Origin: Fratercula arctica
Lineage: Eukaryota > Chordata > Aves > Charadriiformes > Alcidae
Direction: 5' to 3'
Assembly: GCA_947846985.1 (NCBI GenBank)
Contig: CANTUZ010000004.1
Location: 50,817,672-50,881,671 of the forward strand
Length of the DNA stretch: 64,000 nt
Shown: piece by piece, positions 59,276 through 64,000 of the stretch
How the letters are laid out: each line of letters starts with the position of its first letter
How positions within the stretch are numbered: the stretch's first letter is position 1
The notes under the pieces: model-generated
Told to the model about the DNA's origin: nothing
The model's database searches: none
Seen by the model: only the letters and a program-made list of their open reading frames with translations
Translations under genes and position numbers: made by a program

Positions 59276-62200
59276 CTGTGCAAACACAGAGGCTGTTTGA
59301 TGGGTGAGTCCTTGCTGCTTTAGTTAAGCTCTGGTCTGCTTCTGCTGAAATACCAGATCCATCAAAACGACCTTCTGATCTGCGCATAGATTTGACGCTT
59401 CTGCGGGGTGAAGCACGCAGCAATTGCAGAAAGCTGTTCTTACTTGGGGTCTGATTCTAGATCGTGTTTTTGGAGAGGAGAAAGGGGTAAACGTGAGCCA
59501 GACGTCAAAGTTTGTGAAGCTGGGAAGGCCAGTCCTGGCCTGGGAAGGCAGGTAAGAAGCGTGGTCCCGGGATTTGGTGGAACATGTAATCTGGGGGATG
59601 CTCTCTGTGCTGCGGTGCCTGGAGTGAAGGGTGGGATGAGTGGGGAGGATGGTCCAGGGAACTGGAATGGAGACCAGTGCTGTGGAGTGGAGACCGGTGC
59701 TGGAGCATCACGAGGCAGAAACTGGAGCTACAGAGCAAAGCGCAGAGATGTGGCCGCAGCCGAGCGGTGTGTGAGCAGCTGGGCAGCAAAGGGGAATCAC
59801 CAAGGGTAAGTGTTGGCGCACATCAGATGGATCAGCTTAGCAGGGCCATAGAGGCCCCAAGGAGTGGTTGCATCCTGGTTGCAGAGCTTAAACCTTGATT
59901 AGGTCTCACGGGGTGGTGGCACAGCTCCAGGACAACACTTACAGGTGATGCAATGCTACCTGGGAAGTTTTGGTGAGCTATGGAAACATATGTCCTTGCA
60001 CCATGTCTGACACACACTTGGTGGCAGCGAGTGCTAATTTCTTATGTTCTATTTAAATTTGTTTTATTCTGTAGGTCAAGAGCATGAGATTGAGCCTGTG
60101 GGCCTGCAAGGATGTTTTAACCTCTGAATATTTTATGTCTTTTTCTCTCTTTTGCCTGATGATGCAAAACCCAGATTGGCTGTTTGTGTGGAGCTCTGTT
60201 TCTTTTGAAGACCAAATTCATAATAGTTTCTGTAGCTGACTTGGGGCTTGCTAACAGTGAGATCCTGCAGGGCTGCTTCATAGTCTTTCCGACATCCTAA
60301 GTCTTCCTACATTTTTTCTTTGAGGGTTCTGGAAAGGTTAAGAGGAACAGGAATATCTGGTCTGGGACTTCCCAGAGGAGAAGGTTGCCATCTGCACCAA
60401 GGAGAGTCCCCGGTGCTGTGTCCAGATGCAGCTCAAGAATTCTTTCCCTTGGCATGTCCCTTCAGAGGGGGGTCCCACCCATGCCGGTGGTGGAGGATGA
60501 ATACAGGTGTGATCTGGTGTATTCTTCTAGTTTTGTTAGGAATGAGATGGAGGTCTCTAAGACCATTTCAAGAAGATATTGACCAGTCGCAACACTTTTC
60601 ATTCAGTAAAGCCCTTGATTATGCCAGCAACGTAAACCTGCAAGTCTTACTTCCCACTAGTAACTCTACCACCCACATATTGTAGATTCAGACTTGGTGT
60701 ATTTTTATTTTCCATACTAGATGTTACCTCACGGTTGTAGGCAGGGCAGTTAAAAGCAGATACGTTGTGAATGGGGAACTGCTAATTTCTAAACCTGTCT
60801 CCTTTCCCAAATTGCGTGAACAAGACATTAGTGTTAAAAACCTTGCAGAGGAAAATCACAGGTTATGATATTGACTTAATACAGAGGTAACAAAGGTCGA
60901 GAGATTAACGGTCTCAGAGGTCTGTCTATGCAAGCAATTGCGGACATCCATTTTAAACATTTCAATTATTTATATGGAAACTTGTTTCCCAGAGAGTGCA
61001 CAAAATGCATTCACATCTAGTGAGGGATTCTCCTTGCTTCCCGGGGAAGGTGAAGGGCCTCCGATTCCTCTAGCAGTAGTTTATCCTTCATTTCCTTTAG
61101 CAAGTGTTCATCCCTTCCATCTCTTCTCCGATACCCGCTGCCCTTTGCAATCCCCGGTGGCAGACGCGGCGGCAGAGCGGAATCGACCCCTGTCTCGGCA
61201 CCCTCTGCTCCCGCAGAGCATCTGAAGGCGCCAGGTTGGATGTTCTCCCTGCTGCAGAGATCTCAGCTGAGGCAAGGTCCCTGCTGTGCTCCGTGAGTTC
61301 ACGCTGCTCCTGAGGGCAGAGGCCTAGAGCGTGGGCACCCCCTGGCTCTGTGGGATGGGGGTAGATGGAGCAGCATTATTTTTTCATGCCCACTCCTTTG
61401 CACGTCTTGATTTGCAGCATCATGACAAGTGGGCACTTCATAATTAGCGTGATTAAAAGTGCACACATTGCAGTGGAAGGGAGCGTGTAAATTAGGCGTT
61501 AAAACTCTGCTGTGAGGAGGTGGTGTGCTACGGTTTTTTTTCCTTTGCCATAAATTCCTCCACAAATCTCATTCTAATTCTTGCTCTGTGGAGGATGGGA
61601 ATGAAACTGTGGCTATTTCGGTGACCAATGTTCCAACACCATTTCCCCAAATAATTTATTAATAGCCACGAAGATTGTAGCTTATTTCTAACTAATTCAG
61701 CAATCAAAATTTTAGACACGGATCACGCATATATTTGTCCCTTCCTCCTCACTGGAGTGCAGAATAACGAATTTTAAAAATAGCCTGGGGTGAAGGTTTA
61801 AGTCATTCATTTAACAAGGCTCTTTAAAAGCTTCTTTTCTAACCTGCCAAATTATAGGACGGTTATAATTTGTTTAAGTCTTTCAACATTTAGGAAAACG
61901 CCTGCTGCATATTGAAGCATTAGCACCCCTTCGCTGAGCAAATCGAGCGTGGGGCCGCGGGAGCAGCCGGGGCTGGGCTGGGGAAGAGGGAGCTGTCTGC
62001 TCAACGCCAGGCCTCGGGAATTGCAAAGAGCTAATTAGAAGAAATGCTTGCAAAAGACTGATTTCCCCCCCCCCCCCCTTCCCCATCCAACACTTCTGGC
62101 TAAAACATATTTGAAGCGCTTTTGTCGTACCGAGGGCGCTCTGTCAGTAGAGGTAGTTTATTAGGTTTGCCACCCCGTATTCCTTTTATTTTCGCCTTCT

Positions 62201-64000
62201 CCTACATCTCGTATTTGAAGGCAGAGGGCATCGCATGGAAGGCAGCGCTGCTCGGCCCCGTGACCTTCACCATCACTGAGAAAGAAAGGGGGCCTCCATC
62301 TGGAGGTGCTTGGACCCTAAAATGAATTTTCATTATTATTTTTTATTTGACCAGCAAAATTCAGCCAGTTCTATAAACTTCTACGGCCGTCTGCAGGAGC
62401 TGCAAATTGTCCCCCAGAGCTGCTGCCCGCGGGGAGCAATTCGAGTGCTGCTGCAGGCTGGCGACTTGAGAAATCCCACCTGGTTCCCAACAGCAATTCC
62501 CTGAGGTCAGGCAGAGCCTTTATTTCGGAGCTGCCTCCTCCCCTGCTAAAGTGCTGGGCTGTGGTTTTCCTAGTGTTTTTGGGGACACCGAGGGGAAGAG
62601 GCTGGCGCCCTGTTTGCCGGATCTGATGGGAACCCACCGCTCCCTCCGGCAGCAATGGGGTTTCACGGGGCCGGAGCAGGGCAGCACCTCTTCATCTGAA
62701 GGGATGAATGAAGGAATTGTGTCGGGTGCACAGCAGCAGCAGCTCCTTGGAAATGAAAGGGAAATAGGATGGGTTTGATAGGAAAGAAATGGAAAGTAAA
62801 GCTGCGTATATTTTTGTTATACCTCAGCGTTGCTACCTAGATATCGTGTAGGAGTTTATTATTGTTTTATATCCGTTAGGATGACTAGCAAAAGCTTATT
62901 TTGACATTATTTTGGAAAAAAAAAAATGTTTATGCATTTCTATATCTATGCTATCCTATACACTGATTTTACAGCTGGGCCTGCAATGCTCAGATATTCT
63001 GGACAGAAGTGAGAGTCTCAAGCCTAACCTCACTCATGCCCCTGGACTTCCACATCTGGACTAGCCAACATCCACAAGCCTGCATCCTTAATATCTGAGA
63101 GATCCCTGGGGTAATGCGTTGTGTTTATGGGCTGGGAAATGCCTGCGGTCCTGGGCTTGTGTCCCCCATCCCCCGTTCCCCGCTGTACTGCTGCCCACGG
63201 CTGTGGTTAGCCAGACCTGGACACAGCACAGTTCACTAGGACAGAAAACTCTGTGTGTCTGTTTTAGCTCGGATCCAACATTCCGGAAGAGTTTGGGGCG
63301 AGCCTGGTGTTTGACAGCGCAGCTTTGGCTGGTCCCTGGACAGGCAGGGCTCCCAGGGCTGGAGGTCACCTCCACAGACCAAGTCATGTTGCTCCTACAG
63401 CGTGTGCTGCAGCCACATCACCCTGGACCCTGCTGGAGAGACCCACCAGCACCGACCTGCCCCGCGTGGCATGGGGAGCTGCACCCTGACGCTGGATTTC
63501 TTCTGGAAAAGGGTCTTGTCTCAGGTGGGAACACCTGGGAAACATTCCCTTGGACGCATTGTCCTCACGGAGAGGAGGAGGAGGCAGCATGATGGGGGCA
63601 CTTGGTTTTGTGCCAATCCCTTGCTTGGGGTTTTGTGCCATGTCTCTCTATTTTCTGGTTGTGGGAATAATCAAAACATGTAAATAGGATAAAAACAAGG
63701 TGGGGAAATAGGCTGTTGGCTGGTGTTGCACCATTTTGGTGGGGACGCACACTCCAACGGAGGTCTGGGATTAGTGTTTTTAACCGAAGTCCAAAGCATA
63801 TGTGCATGTAAGCCATCATTAGCTTTACTTTTCTTACATTGTAATGAAATATTGTTGAAACGCTGGGTTGAAGATTTTATTCATTAAACAACAGTAACAA
63901 AACTTGATTAGAAATGAATGTCTTTCTAATTAGTCTATTTTTGCTTTATGCCCTGAGCACTTTGAAGGAATTAGTGGTGAATAGCAAATTTTGTTGGTGT
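59276..64000. other. Region downstream of RNF4 without a recognisable gene
   Basis: Alternates between GC-rich patches (59.4-59.8, 61.1-61.3, 62.2-62.7 and 63.1-63.6 kb) and AT-rich stretches. A poly-C run of 14 lies at 62065-62078. Open frames here, up to 157 codons, have no splice context, motif or protein-like composition. In tetrapods the next gene after RNF4 is usually FAM193A, but I see none of its exons. Confidence 0.45.
62065..62078. repeat. (C)14 homopolymer
   Basis: Fourteen C residues followed by TTCCCC in the region downstream of RNF4. Confidence 0.95.

Noticed and set aside
59408..59898. 133-codon and overlapping + strand frames
   Set aside because: They lie in unique GC-rich DNA with no motif or splice structure, and the opposite strand is equally open.
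63119..63592. 157-codon + strand frame near the window end
   Set aside because: Trp/Pro/His-rich with no motif. Other frames over the same DNA are also open, as expected in GC-rich sequence.

Overview
The window is vertebrate nuclear DNA, almost certainly avian. Coding exons are short, flanked by GT/AG splice sites and separated by kilobase introns. The interspersed repeats are CR1 LINEs whose 3' ends finish in ATTCTATG-type octamers, as in birds, and there is one short solo retroviral LTR. The species cannot be fixed from sequence alone.

Positions 1-38150 hold the 3' part of a gene on the + strand that I call CFAP99 (cilia- and flagella-associated protein 99). Twelve exons join in a single open frame of 532 residues plus stop, with every splice phase compatible. 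The protein is charged, Lys/Glu/Arg-rich and mostly coiled coil. The 5' exons lie before position 1. Its introns carry a 1.85 kb inverted CR1, a cluster of three CR1 fragments, two or three CR1 tails, a solo LTR with a perfect 6-bp target duplication, and a displaced near-identical copy of one exon.

Positions 38150-41300 are intergenic. A CpG island at about 41280-42170 holds a ZNF143/THAP11-type motif, a CCAAT box and a non-coding first exon. It is the promoter of RNF4, a SUMO-targeted ubiquitin ligase on the + strand (41.4-57.3 kb). Seven coding exons (47216-54588) give 194 residues with four SUMO-interacting motifs and a complete C3HC4 RING. One exon is only 10 nt long. The first intron contains a decayed coding-like block, possibly a retrocopy. 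The 3' UTR is probably about 2.7 kb and has several poly(A) signals.

About 0.4 kb past the distal RNF4 poly(A) signal lies a head-to-tail partial copy of RNF4 (57740-59275). It keeps introns, one coding exon and part of the 3' UTR but has lost both RING exons, so it is an unprocessed pseudogene. From 59.3 kb to the end I see no gene, only GC-rich unique sequence alternating with AT-rich stretches that resemble non-coding regulatory DNA.

The gene order CFAP99-RNF4, both on the same strand, matches the tetrapod arrangement (human 4p16.3) and supports both names. The two genes have no known functional link; one acts in cilia and the other in nuclear SUMO/ubiquitin signalling. I found no bacterial-type system, CRISPR array or tRNA gene.
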